47,650 nt of DNA, taken from NCBI RefSeq assembly GCF_001514305.1, contig NZ_KQ949130.1:1-47650 (forward strand), written 5' to 3'. Position 1 is the stretch's first letter; each line of letters opens with the position of its first letter. The position numbers were made by a program, and so were the translations under genes. The notes beneath the pieces are model-generated. The model had not been told where the DNA came from. It worked only from the letters and a program-made list of their open reading frames with translations, and ran no database searches. The DNA comes from Streptomyces dysideae. Lineage in GTDB: Bacteria; Actinomycetota; Actinomycetes; Streptomycetales; Streptomycetaceae. Positions 9,507-17,779 of the stretch are shown in pieces.

Positions 9507-9757
9507 TAGCGTTTTCTCCGATACTTTTCGTCTTTCGTCCCGTCCTGCCCGTGTGGCAGGGGGACGTCGGCGGAGAAGCGCTCCATCTGGTGCGGGCCGG
9601 TCTTCGATCGAAGCACCCGGGGCTCGCAATCCCCCGGGGGCCACTACCGAGGACCGGCGGCGGCGAGGTGCACTTCTCCTCGTTCTCGTACGTATTGCGT
9701 TGTGCTACCACACTACAAAGGGGTGGTGACACTCCGCACGTTTCCGTACGTACAGCA

Positions 9758-9795
9758 AAGGGAGCGGCCCACTCGAAAGTGGGGACCGCTCCCTT
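9758..9795 (-). terminator. Hairpin after rpsO
   Basis: 10-bp arms 9758-9767 and 9786-9795 with an inner 5-bp stem (9769-9773/9778-9782), 9 bp past the rpsO stop. In Streptomyces the rpsO-pnp intergenic hairpin is known as a read-through terminator and RNase III site; the same role is inferred here. The rest of 9507-9757 shows no gene and should hold the pnp leader and promoter. Confidence 0.75.
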
Positions 9796-9804
9796 CACGG
9801 CGTC

Positions 9805-10092
9805 TTACTTGGCGCCCGCCGCACCGCGGCGGATGCCGAGGCGGTCGACCAGCGTACGGAAGCGCTGGATGTCCTTCTTGGCGAGGTACTGCAGCAGGCG
9901 GCGGCGCTGACCGACCAGGATCAGCAGACCACGGCGGGAGTGGTGGTCGTGCTTGTGGGTCTTGAGGTGCTCGGTCAGGTCCGAGATACGGCGCGAGAGC
10001 ATCGCGACCTGGACCTCGGGGGAGCCGGTGTCGCCCTCCTTGGTACCGAAGTCGGTGATGATCTGCTTCTTCGTAGCGGCGTCGAGCGACAC
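9805..10092 (-). CDS. rpsO: 30S ribosomal protein S15
   Basis: 95-residue primary 16S rRNA-binding protein of the small subunit. The core LTEHLKTHKHDHHSRRGLL and the end RRRLLQYLAKKD are diagnostic. The GTG at 10092 has GAGGAG 5 nt upstream; a longer in-frame opening to 10122 lacks support. It is the first gene of the rpsO-pnp unit and lies downstream of eccD on the same strand, with 194 bp between. Confidence 0.97.
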   Translation of the reverse strand: MSLDAATKKQIITDFGTKEGDTGSPEVQVAMLSRRISDLTEHLKTHKHDHHSRRGLLILVGQRRRLLQYLAKKDIQRFRTLVDRLGIRRGAAGAK

Positions 10093-10286
10093 GCGTACTC
10101 CTCGTAGTCTTTGTGTGGCCACCGAGTGCCCCCGGTCTGTGTCTCGGGGGAGCTTCCGTTACTCGGGAGGCGGGGATCCGCTGGGCGCGTCCTCCAGGGC
10201 CTGGGGCTCCGGGGGTGCGTACACAAACGGCCGTCACACAGCGTACCAGCACGCGAGCGCGCTCTTGACAGACGGCCCTTCGCGGG

Positions 10287-11744
10287 TCAGATGCCGCCGC
10301 GGACCTTGCCGTAGACGTCGAGGACGGCCAGGCAGATCGGGATCAGGGAGAGCAGCACCAGCGAGTCCGCGAGATCCAGCATGCGGCCCCAGAACGGGGA
10401 GAGCCCCTTCTGCGGCACGATGAGGGCGATCGCGATCAGCAGCAGCACACCGGCCCCGACCGAGGCGCCGAGCCACAGGGTGCGTACGTCGACGGGGCCG
10501 GAGTTGCCCTTGAGCAGTTCCATGACGATGTCGACCGGCGGCGAGATCGCGAGGCCGAGGACCAGCAGACCGAGGGTGACGACACCGGCCACGAACAGGC
10601 AGGTGACCTGGGCGGTGTACCGGAACAGTCGCGCCCGCAGCATCGCGGCGAGGCCGGTGGCGAGGGCCAGCAGCTGGGCCCAGCCGCTGTCGCTGAAGCC
10701 GAGCACCGCGCCGCCCGCGCCGACGATGACGACGGCACAGCCGCCCACCAGGCCGAGCAGCAGTTCGTGGCCGCGGCTCGTCTGGGCGACGATGCGCTGG
10801 ACGTCGACGGCCTCGAGGTCGCCCTCCGCGCCGTCACGACGCGCCCTGGCCAGGTCCTCCGGGTTGCGGAAACCGATCGGCAGCTTGGCGAAGCGGGCCG
10901 ACCAGCCGGGCAGGAAGCCGACGACCGCCAGGGCGACGACCGAGGTGCCCGCGGCGATCTCCCGCGGCGCCGCCTCGGTGAGCACACCGCAGAACACGGC
11001 GAGCGTACCGATCGCGGCGGCCAGCGCGGCGGCCACGAACGGGGCGTCTCCCTGGGGCAGCAGCATGATCAGCACGACGGAGAAGAGCAGCACGGCGACA
11101 CAGCCGACGAGGAACTGGATCCTGCCGGGGCCTTCACCCGCGTCCTGCGCGATGACGCCGGAACCCGCGATGAGCGCGTGCGGCAGCGCCGAGATGCCGA
11201 GTGCGACGGCGGAGCCACGGTCCTCGTACACCCGGGCCCGGATACCGGCGAGTGCCGTCAGGGCGAGTGCGGTCACTCCGGCGAGGATGCCCTGGAGGCC
11301 GTGCATGTCGTGCCGCACCGGGTCCGCGAACCAGAAGACGAAGCCGAGCATGACCAGCAGCAGCGCACCGGAGACGAGACCGGCCACCCGCATCAGCTTG
11401 TCGTTCCAGCTGCGGACGTCCTGCTTGACCGCGGCGGCGATCGCGTCCACCACGTCGTCGTGCACGGCCGGCGGCAGCGAATCGGCAAAGGTCCGCAGCA
11501 GCAGCACCTCGCCGTCCCTGACCCGGTGTTCGACCAGCGAACGGCTCGCGTCGAGCACCTGGCCCTGGCGGGTCACGAGGTGGAAGCCGGCGGGACTGGT
11601 GTCCGACTGGACCAGGCCCGAGAGCCTGACGATCTCGGGAAAGAGGTCCTGGATCGGCAGATCCTCGGGCAGCGCGACATCGACTCGGCTGTCCGGCGCT
11701 GCGATGGTGATTCGGCAGAAACCTGTCGAAGTCCCCGTGCTCAC
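10287..11744 (-). CDS. eccD: Type VII secretion integral membrane protein EccD
   Basis: 485 residues. The N-terminal ubiquitin-like domain (about 10-90, YukD-type) is followed by a linker and about eleven membrane helices from residue 121 to the end, the EccD plan. EccD forms the membrane channel ring of ESX/T7SS with EccB, EccC and EccE. The GTG start has AGGGGGAA in front. A charged loop (RNPEDLARARRDGAEGD) sits mid-protein between helix groups. It is divergent from eccC across 278 bp, so both core genes may share one regulatory region. It precedes rpsO on the same strand. Confidence 0.93.
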   Translation of the reverse strand: MSTGTSTGFCRITIAAPDSRVDVALPEDLPIQDLFPEIVRLSGLVQSDTSPAGFHLVTRQGQVLDASRSLVEHRVRDGEVLLLRTFADSLPPAVHDDVVDAIAAAVKQDVRSWNDKLMRVAGLVSGALLLVMLGFVFWFADPVRHDMHGLQGILAGVTALALTALAGIRARVYEDRGSAVALGISALPHALIAGSGVIAQDAGEGPGRIQFLVGCVAVLLFSVVLIMLLPQGDAPFVAAALAAAIGTLAVFCGVLTEAAPREIAAGTSVVALAVVGFLPGWSARFAKLPIGFRNPEDLARARRDGAEGDLEAVDVQRIVAQTSRGHELLLGLVGGCAVVIVGAGGAVLGFSDSGWAQLLALATGLAAMLRARLFRYTAQVTCLFVAGVVTLGLLVLGLAISPPVDIVMELLKGNSGPVDVRTLWLGASVGAGVLLLIAIALIVPQKGLSPFWGRMLDLADSLVLLSLIPICLAVLDVYGKVRGGI

Positions 11745-11908
11745 CTGGTGTTCCCCCTGCTAGACAACGCTTCCTCGCGCCGCTCGTACGACGCGGAGCG
11801 CCACCATATCCGTTGCCGCACCCGGCGAAGGACCTCCCTCCCCCATTCCTCCCAGGACCTGCTCCGCATCTCCATCCTCCTGGTTCCCTGGGGCGCCGAC
11901 CGTGTCAG

Positions 11909-11945
11909 TAGGATCGACGCCTACGCGAACGACGCCTACGCGAAC
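11909..11945 (+). promoter_or_regulatory. Candidate -10 and tandem 15-bp repeat upstream of eccC
   Basis: TAGGAT at 11909-11914 fits the vegetative -10 consensus; no convincing -35 is seen. Directly after it is a perfect tandem duplication of GACGCCTACGCGAAC (11916-11930 and 11931-11945), about 80 bp before eccC. Whether the repeat is a binding site or simple slippage is unknown. Confidence 0.35.
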
Positions 11946-12022
11946 GGGAAACCATCTCGGCACAGCGGTACACGGGGGCGTCGGTGCCAGGACGTATCAA
12001 TCGCGAAGGATGAGTGCATTCG

Positions 12023-15000
12023 GTGAGCGTCGTCATCATCAAACGGCCACCGCGGATAGTGCCCCCGGTCGTCCCGGACGGCGAGGTCAAACTCGAGACG
12101 CCGCCCGAGATTCCCCGCGAGGGCGACGAGAGCGCGCTGATGAACCTGCTGCCCATGATGGGCATGCTGGGTTCCGTCGGCTTCTTCTTCATGCCCAACC
12201 TGCCCTCCTATATGAGGGTGGTCGGCGGGCTGATGCTCGCCTCGACCCTGGCCATGGCCATCGCCCAGTTCGCCAAGTCCCGGCAGGGCGGCGGCGCGGG
12301 GATGGCGCAGAACCGGCGTGACTACTTCCGCTACCTCGAACAGGTCCGCAAGGACGTACAGAAGACCGCTGAACTGCAGCGGCAGAGCCAGCTCTTCCAG
12401 CATCCCGACCCGGAGCAGCTGTGGGCGGTGGCGGCCGACGGCACGCGTCTGTGGGAGCGGCGCCCGGTCGACGCGGACTTCGCCTCCGTACGGATCGGTC
12501 GCGGTGTGCAGCAGCTGAACACCCCGCTCGTCGCACCGGAGACGGCCCCCAAGGAGGAGCTGGAGCCGCTGACCGCGGCGGCCATGAAGGCCTTCCTCGA
12601 CGCGCACGGCAGTCTGACCGACCTGCCCGTCGCCGTCTCGCTGCGCGCCTTCTACCACATGACGATCTGTGGAGAGACCGACACGGTGTACGGCAACGCC
12701 CGTGCGGCTCTGTGTCAGTTGGCGACGCTGCATTCGCCCGAGGACCTGGTGATCGCCGTGGTGGCGCACCCCTCCGCGGCGGCGGACTGGGACTGGATCA
12801 AGTGGCTGCCGCACAGCCAGCACCCGAAGGCCAAGGACGGGGCGGGCTCGACCCGGCTGCTGTTCGACGACCTCGGCGAGCTGGAGGAGGCGCTGGCGGA
12901 CCAGCTGGACGACCGGCCCCGCTGGAACCGGGAAGCGAACCCCGTCTACGACCAGCCGCATCTGATCGTGGTGCTCGACGGCGGCACCGTGCCGCCTGAC
13001 TCCGAACTCGCCAGCTCCGAAGGGCTCCAGGGCGTCACCTTCCTCGAGATCGCCCCCGGCGAGCTGGAGGAGGAGCTGCGCGCGGGTCTGACGGCCTATG
13101 TGAAGCCGGACAGGATGCGGCTGTTCGTCGGCCACGAGTCGGCGTACACGGGCAAGCCCGACGTGCTGAACACGGCGCAGGCCGAGTCGCTGGCGCGGCA
13201 GCTCGCCCCCTTCCGGGTGGGCTCCGCGGAGGAGGGCGAACCCCTGCTGTCCAACCTGGACTTCACCGACCTCATGGGCATCGGCGACCCGGGCACCGTG
13301 GACGTCTCGCGCACCTGGCGTCCGCGCACGCTGCACGAGCGGCTGCGGGTGCCGATCGGTGTCGGCGAGTCCGGCGAGCCGGTCATGCTCGACCTCAAGG
13401 AGGCCTCGCAGGAGGGCATGGGCCCGCACGGCCTGTGCGTCGGCGCGACCGGCTCGGGCAAGTCCGAGGTACTGCGTACGCTGGTGCTCGGTCTCGCGGT
13501 GACGCACTCCTCGGAGACGCTGAACTTCATCCTCGCGGACTTCAAGGGCGGTGCGACCTTCGCCGGTATGGCGGACATGCCGCACACCGCGGCCGTGATC
13601 ACCAACCTCGCTGACGACCTCACCCTCGTCGACCGTATGCGCGACTCGATCATGGGTGAGACGCAGCGCCGTCAGGAGCTGCTGCGCACGGCCGGCAACT
13701 ACGCCAACCTGCACGACTACGAGAAGGCCCGGGCGGCGGGCGCCGCGCTCGAGCCGATGGCCTCGCTGGTGATCGTGCTCGACGAGTTCTCCGAACTCCT
13801 CACCGCCAAGCCGGACTTCATCGACATGTTCATCCAGATCGGCCGCATCGGCCGTTCGCTGGGTGTGCACCTGCTGCTGGCGTCGCAGCGCCTGGAGGAG
13901 GGCAAGCTGCGCGGTCTGGACACCTATCTGTCGTACCGGATCGGTCTGCGCACCTTCTCCGCCGCCGAGTCCCGTACGGCGATCGGCGTCCCGGACGCCT
14001 ACCACCTGCCGTCGATCCCCGGTTCCGGTTATCTGCGGTACGACACCGACACCATGGTCCGTTTCAAGGCCGCGTACGTGTCGGGGCCGTACCACGGCGA
14101 AGGCCCGTCCAGGGTGCACCGCTCCACCCAGCTGCGGCCCGCGCTCTTCACCGCGGAGCACGTGGCGCTGCCCCCGCAGCCCGTGATCGAGGAGCCGGAG
14201 CCCGACAACCGGGTGGACGACGCGCTGGCCGACACCGTCCTGGACGTCATCGTCGGCAGGATGGTCAACCAGGGGCCGCCCGCCCACCAGGTGTGGCTGC
14301 CCCCGCTCGAGGAGGCGCCCTCGCTGGAGCAGCTCCTCCCCCAGCTCGCCGTCACTCCGGAGCGCGGCCTGACCGCGCCGGACTACACGGCGCTCGGGCG
14401 GCTCAACGTGCCGGTCGGCCTGGTGGACAAGCCGTTCGAGCAGCGGCGCGACGTGCTGTACCGGGACTTCTCGGGCGGCGCCGGTCACGGTCTGTTCGTC
14501 GGTGGCCCGCAGTCCGGCAAGTCGACGCTGCTGCGCTCGCTCATCTCGTCGTTCGCCCTCACCCACACGCCGTCCGAAGTGCAGTTCTACTGCCTGGACT
14601 TCGGCGGTGGCAGCCTGATCGCGATGGAGGAGCTGGCACACGTCGGCGGGGTCGCCAACCGTCTCGACGCCGAGCGGGTGCGCCGTACGGTCAGCGAGGT
14701 CGAGGGGATCCTCAACGCGCGCGAGGAGTACTTCCGTACCAACAACGTCGACTCGGTCCAGACCTACCGGCAGCGCAGGGCCGCCGGGCAGCTCCCCGAC
14801 CAGCCGTGGGGGGACGTCTTCCTCGTCATCGACGGCTGGGCCACCTTCAAGACGGACTACGAGATGCTCGAGTCCACGGTCACCGAGATCGCGACGCGGG
14901 GCCTCGGCTTCGGTGTGCACGTGATCCTGACCGCGAGCCGCTACACCGAGGTGCGGCCCGCGCTCAAGGACATGCTGCAGAACCGCATCGAGCTGCGGCT

Positions 15001-15967
15001 CGGTGACCCGACCGAGTCGGAGATCGACCGCAAGGTCGCCCAGAACGTCCCCGCGAGCGTGCCCGGCCGCGGTCTGACCCAGGACAAGCTGCACTTCATG
15101 ACCGCGCTGCCCCGGGTCGACGGCTCCTCGGAGACGGACGACCTGTCGGAGGCGACGTCGATCCTCATCCGCGGCATCAACGACAACTGGCAGGGCAACC
15201 ACGCCCCGTCCGTACGGCTGCTGCCCAAGGTCCTGCAGTCGGACCGGCTGCCCAAGGGGTTCGAGCACCCGGACCGCGGCGTGGCCATCGGCATCGACGA
15301 GTCGTCGCTCGCGCCCGTCTTCGTCGACTTCGAGACGGACCCGCACTTCATCGTGTTCGGTGAGAGCGAGTCCGGTAAGTCCGCGATGCTGAGGCTGCTC
15401 ATCAAGCAGATCACCGAGCGGTACACGCCGGACCAGGCGAAGATCGTCATGGGTGACTACCGGCGCGCCCACCTGCAGGGGGTGCCCGAGACGCATCTGT
15501 CGCGGTACTGCGCGTCGGCGCCCGCCCTGTCGGAGACACTGGAAGGCCTCGCCGGTTCGCTCAGCCGCCGGATGCCGGGCCCGGACGTCACGCCCGAGCA
15601 GCTGCGCAACCGCAGCTGGTACAGCAGCCCGGACGCGTTCGTCATCATCGACGACTACGACCTGGTGGCGACGGGCATGAACCCGCTGTCCCCGCTCCTC
15701 GAGTACCTTCCCTTCGCCCGTGACGTCGGCCTGCGCGTCATCATCGCGCGCTCCTCGGGCGGTGCGAGCCGGTCGCTGTACGAGCCGGTGATGCAGCGGA
15801 TGCGCGAGCTCGGCGCCCAGGGCATCGTGCTCTCCGGAGACCGGTCGGAGGGCGCGCTGCTCGGCAACATCACTCCGTCGCAACTGCCGCCCGGGCGTGG
15901 GTACTTCCACACGCGGCGGCGTGGTGGGCAGCTGATCCAGACCGGATGGCTTCCCGCGCGGTTCTAG
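12023..15967 (+). CDS. eccC: Type VII secretion ATPase EccC (three FtsK/SpoIIIE domains)
   Basis: 1314 residues, the motor and substrate receptor of the ESX/T7SS. Two N-terminal membrane helices (about 36-86) lead to three ATPase domains. Walker A motifs are GATGSGKS (474-481), GGPQSGKS (827-834) and GESESGKS (1113-1120). The Walker B of domain 1 is LDE (D587, E588) with a catalytic glutamate. Those of domains 2 and 3 are IDG (D937) and IDD (D1210), so the catalytic Glu is missing there, the usual ESX pattern in which domains 2 and 3 bind substrate and regulate. It is a fused EccCa+EccCb. The start is the GTG at 12023 (SVVIIKRPP); a GTG at 12014 in frame is close behind and possible, with AAGGA at 12006-12010. 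Confidence 0.96.
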   Translation: MSVVIIKRPPRIVPPVVPDGEVKLETPPEIPREGDESALMNLLPMMGMLGSVGFFFMPNLPSYMRVVGGLMLASTLAMAIAQFAKSRQGGGAGMAQNRRDYFRYLEQVRKDVQKTAELQRQSQLFQHPDPEQLWAVAADGTRLWERRPVDADFASVRIGRGVQQLNTPLVAPETAPKEELEPLTAAAMKAFLDAHGSLTDLPVAVSLRAFYHMTICGETDTVYGNARAALCQLATLHSPEDLVIAVVAHPSAAADWDWIKWLPHSQHPKAKDGAGSTRLLFDDLGELEEALADQLDDRPRWNREANPVYDQPHLIVVLDGGTVPPDSELASSEGLQGVTFLEIAPGELEEELRAGLTAYVKPDRMRLFVGHESAYTGKPDVLNTAQAESLARQLAPFRVGSAEEGEPLLSNLDFTDLMGIGDPGTVDVSRTWRPRTLHERLRVPIGVGESGEPVMLDLKEASQEGMGPHGLCVGATGSGKSEVLRTLVLGLAVTHSSETLNFILADFKGGATFAGMADMPHTAAVITNLADDLTLVDRMRDSIMGETQRRQELLRTAGNYANLHDYEKARAAGAALEPMASLVIVLDEFSELLTAKPDFIDMFIQIGRIGRSLGVHLLLASQRLEEGKLRGLDTYLSYRIGLRTFSAAESRTAIGVPDAYHLPSIPGSGYLRYDTDTMVRFKAAYVSGPYHGEGPSRVHRSTQLRPALFTAEHVALPPQPVIEEPEPDNRVDDALADTVLDVIVGRMVNQGPPAHQVWLPPLEEAPSLEQLLPQLAVTPERGLTAPDYTALGRLNVPVGLVDKPFEQRRDVLYRDFSGGAGHGLFVGGPQSGKSTLLRSLISSFALTHTPSEVQFYCLDFGGGSLIAMEELAHVGGVANRLDAERVRRTVSEVEGILNAREEYFRTNNVDSVQTYRQRRAAGQLPDQPWGDVFLVIDGWATFKTDYEMLESTVTEIATRGLGFGVHVILTASRYTEVRPALKDMLQNRIELRLGDPTESEIDRKVAQNVPASVPGRGLTQDKLHFMTALPRVDGSSETDDLSEATSILIRGINDNWQGNHAPSVRLLPKVLQSDRLPKGFEHPDRGVAIGIDESSLAPVFVDFETDPHFIVFGESESGKSAMLRLLIKQITERYTPDQAKIVMGDYRRAHLQGVPETHLSRYCASAPALSETLEGLAGSLSRRMPGPDVTPEQLRNRSWYSSPDAFVIIDDYDLVATGMNPLSPLLEYLPFARDVGLRVIIARSSGGASRSLYEPVMQRMRELGAQGIVLSGDRSEGALLGNITPSQLPPGRGYFHTRRRGGQLIQTGWLPARF

Positions 15968-15986
15968 CGGTTCCAGCGATGGACGG

Positions 15987-16016
15987 AGGGGCGGCACCCG
16001 GGTGGGTGCCGCCCCT
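15987..16016 (+). terminator. Terminator of eccC
   Basis: Perfect 13-bp inverted repeat (15987-15999/16004-16016) with a 4-nt loop, 20 bp past the eccC stop. It indicates that the following WXG-like gene has its own promoter; TAAGGT at 16060-16065 is a candidate -10. Confidence 0.85.
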
Positions 16017-16104
16017 CTCCGTTGCCTGTGGGGGGTGGGTCTGGTACGGGTGCCACCGCTAAGGTGGGGTTGCGACAGAGAAGACGAGCCACGGGGGGGC
16101 AGTT

Positions 16105-16506
16105 GTGCCGTCGGACTACATGAACTCCGATCCCGAGGTCCTCAAGACCGAGGGCTTCCACATGTTCAACGTCGGCGTGGAGTTCTCCAAGGCCGTGACC
16201 AGCCTGACGGCCGGGCTCACCAGCCTCGAGGAGGGTGACACCCCGCCGTGGGGTGACGACGACATCGGCGAGAAGTTCGGAGTCGTCTACGAGGGCCTGC
16301 GCGACGGCATGTACGACTCGATGGGCAGCCTGGCGGAGCGGATCGCGGGCATGGGGGTCGCCTTCACCAAGATGGGTGTGGCGCACGAGCAGAACGAGGC
16401 CGACGAGCTGGCCATCTGGCAGGCGACGACCACCGAGTACGACGGCCAGGTGGAGCTGCCGCCCGGAGTCGCGCAGGGCACGTTGCGCACAGCGCAGCAC
16501 CCCTGA
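16105..16506 (+). CDS. WXG100-like T7SS-associated protein
   Basis: 133 residues, soluble and helical. The segment PPWGDDDIGEKFG followed by RDGMYDSMGSLAERI matches the 108-residue protein at 39317-39643 (PWAEADFGEIFG, RDGIFTSMDSLAERL), so the two are paralogues. A tryptophan at a helix-turn-helix bend is the WXG100 hallmark, although the third position here is not glycine (W-G-D). GTG start after GGGGGGC; an ATG five codons on is an alternative. It follows eccC past a terminator. It is probably an ESX substrate or partner (inference). Confidence 0.75.
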   Translation: MPSDYMNSDPEVLKTEGFHMFNVGVEFSKAVTSLTAGLTSLEEGDTPPWGDDDIGEKFGVVYEGLRDGMYDSMGSLAERIAGMGVAFTKMGVAHEQNEADELAIWQATTTEYDGQVELPPGVAQGTLRTAQHP

Positions 16507-16540
16507 TCCGTAACGGATGTGCGGCGGCCACCCACGCAAG

Positions 16541-16546
16541 TAGGGT
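16541..16546 (+). promoter_or_regulatory. Candidate -10 (TAGGGT) for the DUF397 gene
   Basis: TAGGGT lies 44 bp before the ATG at 16591 in the gap after the WXG-like gene. It fits the -10 consensus, but no clear -35 is present. Confidence 0.3.
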
Positions 16547-16590
16547 GAGACGCGTACTTCGTTCACATGTCAGGAAGAGGCCCCCGCAGC

Positions 16591-16905
16591 ATGACCGAGG
16601 CACAGCACAACAAGGTCGAGACTCAGGCCGAGATCAAGGCCCGCAAGGAACGGGAGCGGGACGAGCTGTACGCCCTCGACATCTCGGGGGTCGAGTGGCA
16701 CAGCGCGCCCGGCACCGAGGAGCACGAGGAGCGAGTCGAGATCGCGTACCTGCCCGAGGGCGCCGTGGCCATGCGGTCGTCCCTCGACCCCGATACCGTG
16801 CTGCGGTACACCGAAGCGGAGTGGCGGGCGTTCGTACTCGGGGCGCGGGACGGGGAGTTCGACCTGGAACCGGCGCCGCACAACGGGGGGTTGGTGGCCG
16901 ACTAG
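16591..16905 (+). CDS. DUF397-like protein
   Basis: 104 residues. A lysine/glutamate-rich helical N-terminus (to about 30) precedes a small beta domain from DISGVEWHSAPG to EAEWRAFVLGARDGEFD, which resembles DUF397 (tryptophan near the start, acidic strand, EW.AF near the end). I chose the ATG at 16591; an ATG at 16567 is in frame but has no ribosome site. Unlike most DUF397 genes it has no XRE partner beside it. It may be an ESX-locus accessory protein; function unknown. Confidence 0.65.
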   Translation: MTEAQHNKVETQAEIKARKERERDELYALDISGVEWHSAPGTEEHEERVEIAYLPEGAVAMRSSLDPDTVLRYTEAEWRAFVLGARDGEFDLEPAPHNGGLVAD

Positions 16906-17027
16906 GTCGACTGGCTCCGGGGCCCTCGGCGTTCACACTGGGGTCAATCGGCTTGCTCCGGGGTCGGCTCGGCGCCGGAGATCAGGGTCGTGGCGATCGT
17001 GATCCGGAGGCTTTCGTCTCGCTCACC

Positions 17028-17053
17028 GGCCGCCGCAGCAGCGGGCGGCGGCC
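17028..17053. terminator. Candidate hairpin terminator
   Basis: 9-bp perfect arms 17028-17036/17045-17053, 8-nt loop, between the end of the plus-strand gene at 16905 and the end of the minus-strand pseudogene at 17122. It could end transcription from either side. Confidence 0.4.
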
Positions 17054-17068
17054 GTTCTCGGCTGCCGA

Positions 17069-17120
17069 CAGCTGATCGAGCTCATCGAGCATGCTCAGCT
17101 GATCAAGCTCCTTGAGCATG
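17069..17120. repeat. Imperfect 25-bp direct repeat
   Basis: Copies 17069-17093 and 17096-17120 agree at 22 of 25 positions, with a period of 27. Each contains near-palindromic CAGCTGATC. No gene is supported here; on the minus strand an open frame would read LxELDQLS twice. Confidence 0.6.
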
Positions 17121-17121
17121 G

Positions 17122-17517
17122 TCAGCGCGGCGCGTTCCCCAGCGTCGCGCCCGCCACCCCCAACAGCATCAGCGTCATGGCCCAGCGGGTCCGTCCGCGC
17201 CGCGCCAACTCCACGCTGAGACCGGCGGCTCCGAGGCCCACGCCCTACGCCACGGTCCCAACGCCCGCCTCCGTACCACTGTTGAGACGCCCCACGATCC
17301 CGACAAGGCAGGCCAGTGCCACCGACGCCCCAGCAGCCATGGTGCCGCCGCGTGCGTTCCGCGCGAGCCGTGACCACTGTGTCGCGAATCCCGGATCCGA
17401 TTGCCCTTGGAAACGCGCCCTGAGCTCGTCCACGCCGGGCAGGGCCGGTTCGCCCTCGCCGTCTCGCACCTGCATCTGTACCTGTTCCCCGCCGCGTTCC
17501 CGGTCGTGCGTCGTCAT
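17122..17517 (-). pseudogene. Membrane-protein gene broken by one in-frame TAG
   Basis: Reads MTTHDRERGGEQ... for 90 residues to a TAG at 17245-17247. It then continues in the same frame for 40 more residues (GVGLGAAGLSVELARRGRTR...) to a TGA at 17122. Ignoring the TAG gives 131 positions, nearly the 130 residues of the intact paralogue at 31004-31396. The two share DELRARF near the N-terminus and ARxGRTRxAM near the C-terminus, and the paralogue has tyrosine where the TAG stands. One base change explains the break. A start downstream of the stop (GTG or ATG) would give only a short fragment. Base use is like that of its neighbours. A sequencing error remains possible. Confidence 0.8.
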
Positions 17518-17542
17518 GACGAGGCAGCGTAGGTGAATTCGC

Positions 17543-17767
17543 TAGGGCCTGTCCGGCGGATCAGGTCGCAGGGAATCGGCGGCCCCTCATGGACGCCGGT
17601 GAGCGGGGCTTGGTGCGTCCAGCTGCAAGGCGGAGAAGGGCGTCGACGCGATGGGGGTCCCCCCGCTCGAGCGAAGTCGAGAGTGGGGGAGTCGGCAACC
17701 GACGACAACGCAGCAGATGGGCGTGCCGAGCCCCGCATCTGCGACATGATCCGCCGGACAGGCCCTA
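17543..17767. mobile_element. MITE-like element with perfect terminal inverted repeats
   Basis: 225 bp including flanks. Termini 17543-17563 and 17747-17767 are perfect 21-bp inverted repeats. If TA is the duplicated target, the element is 17545-17765 (221 bp) with 19-bp ends GGGCCTGTCCGGCGGATCA. It encodes no transposase. The interior contains the bulged hairpin CCCCGCTCGAGCGAAG... (about 17660-17692), a sequence I recall as frequent between Streptomyces genes. The TA duplication and end type suggest mobilisation by an IS630- or IS5-type transposase in trans, which is not in this window. Confidence 0.8.
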
Positions 17768-17779
17768 AGCTCACGCACC

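Noticed and set aside
7260..9509. 749-codon plus-strand open frame opposite pnp
   Set aside because: Shadow of the pnp codon pattern in GC-rich DNA; composition rich in D, V, R, L, G and A and no domain. pnp is certain.
11936..15997. 1353-codon minus-strand open frame opposite eccC
   Set aside because: Arg/His/Val/Leu/Gly-rich antisense shadow; no motif, and EccC on the other strand is unmistakable.
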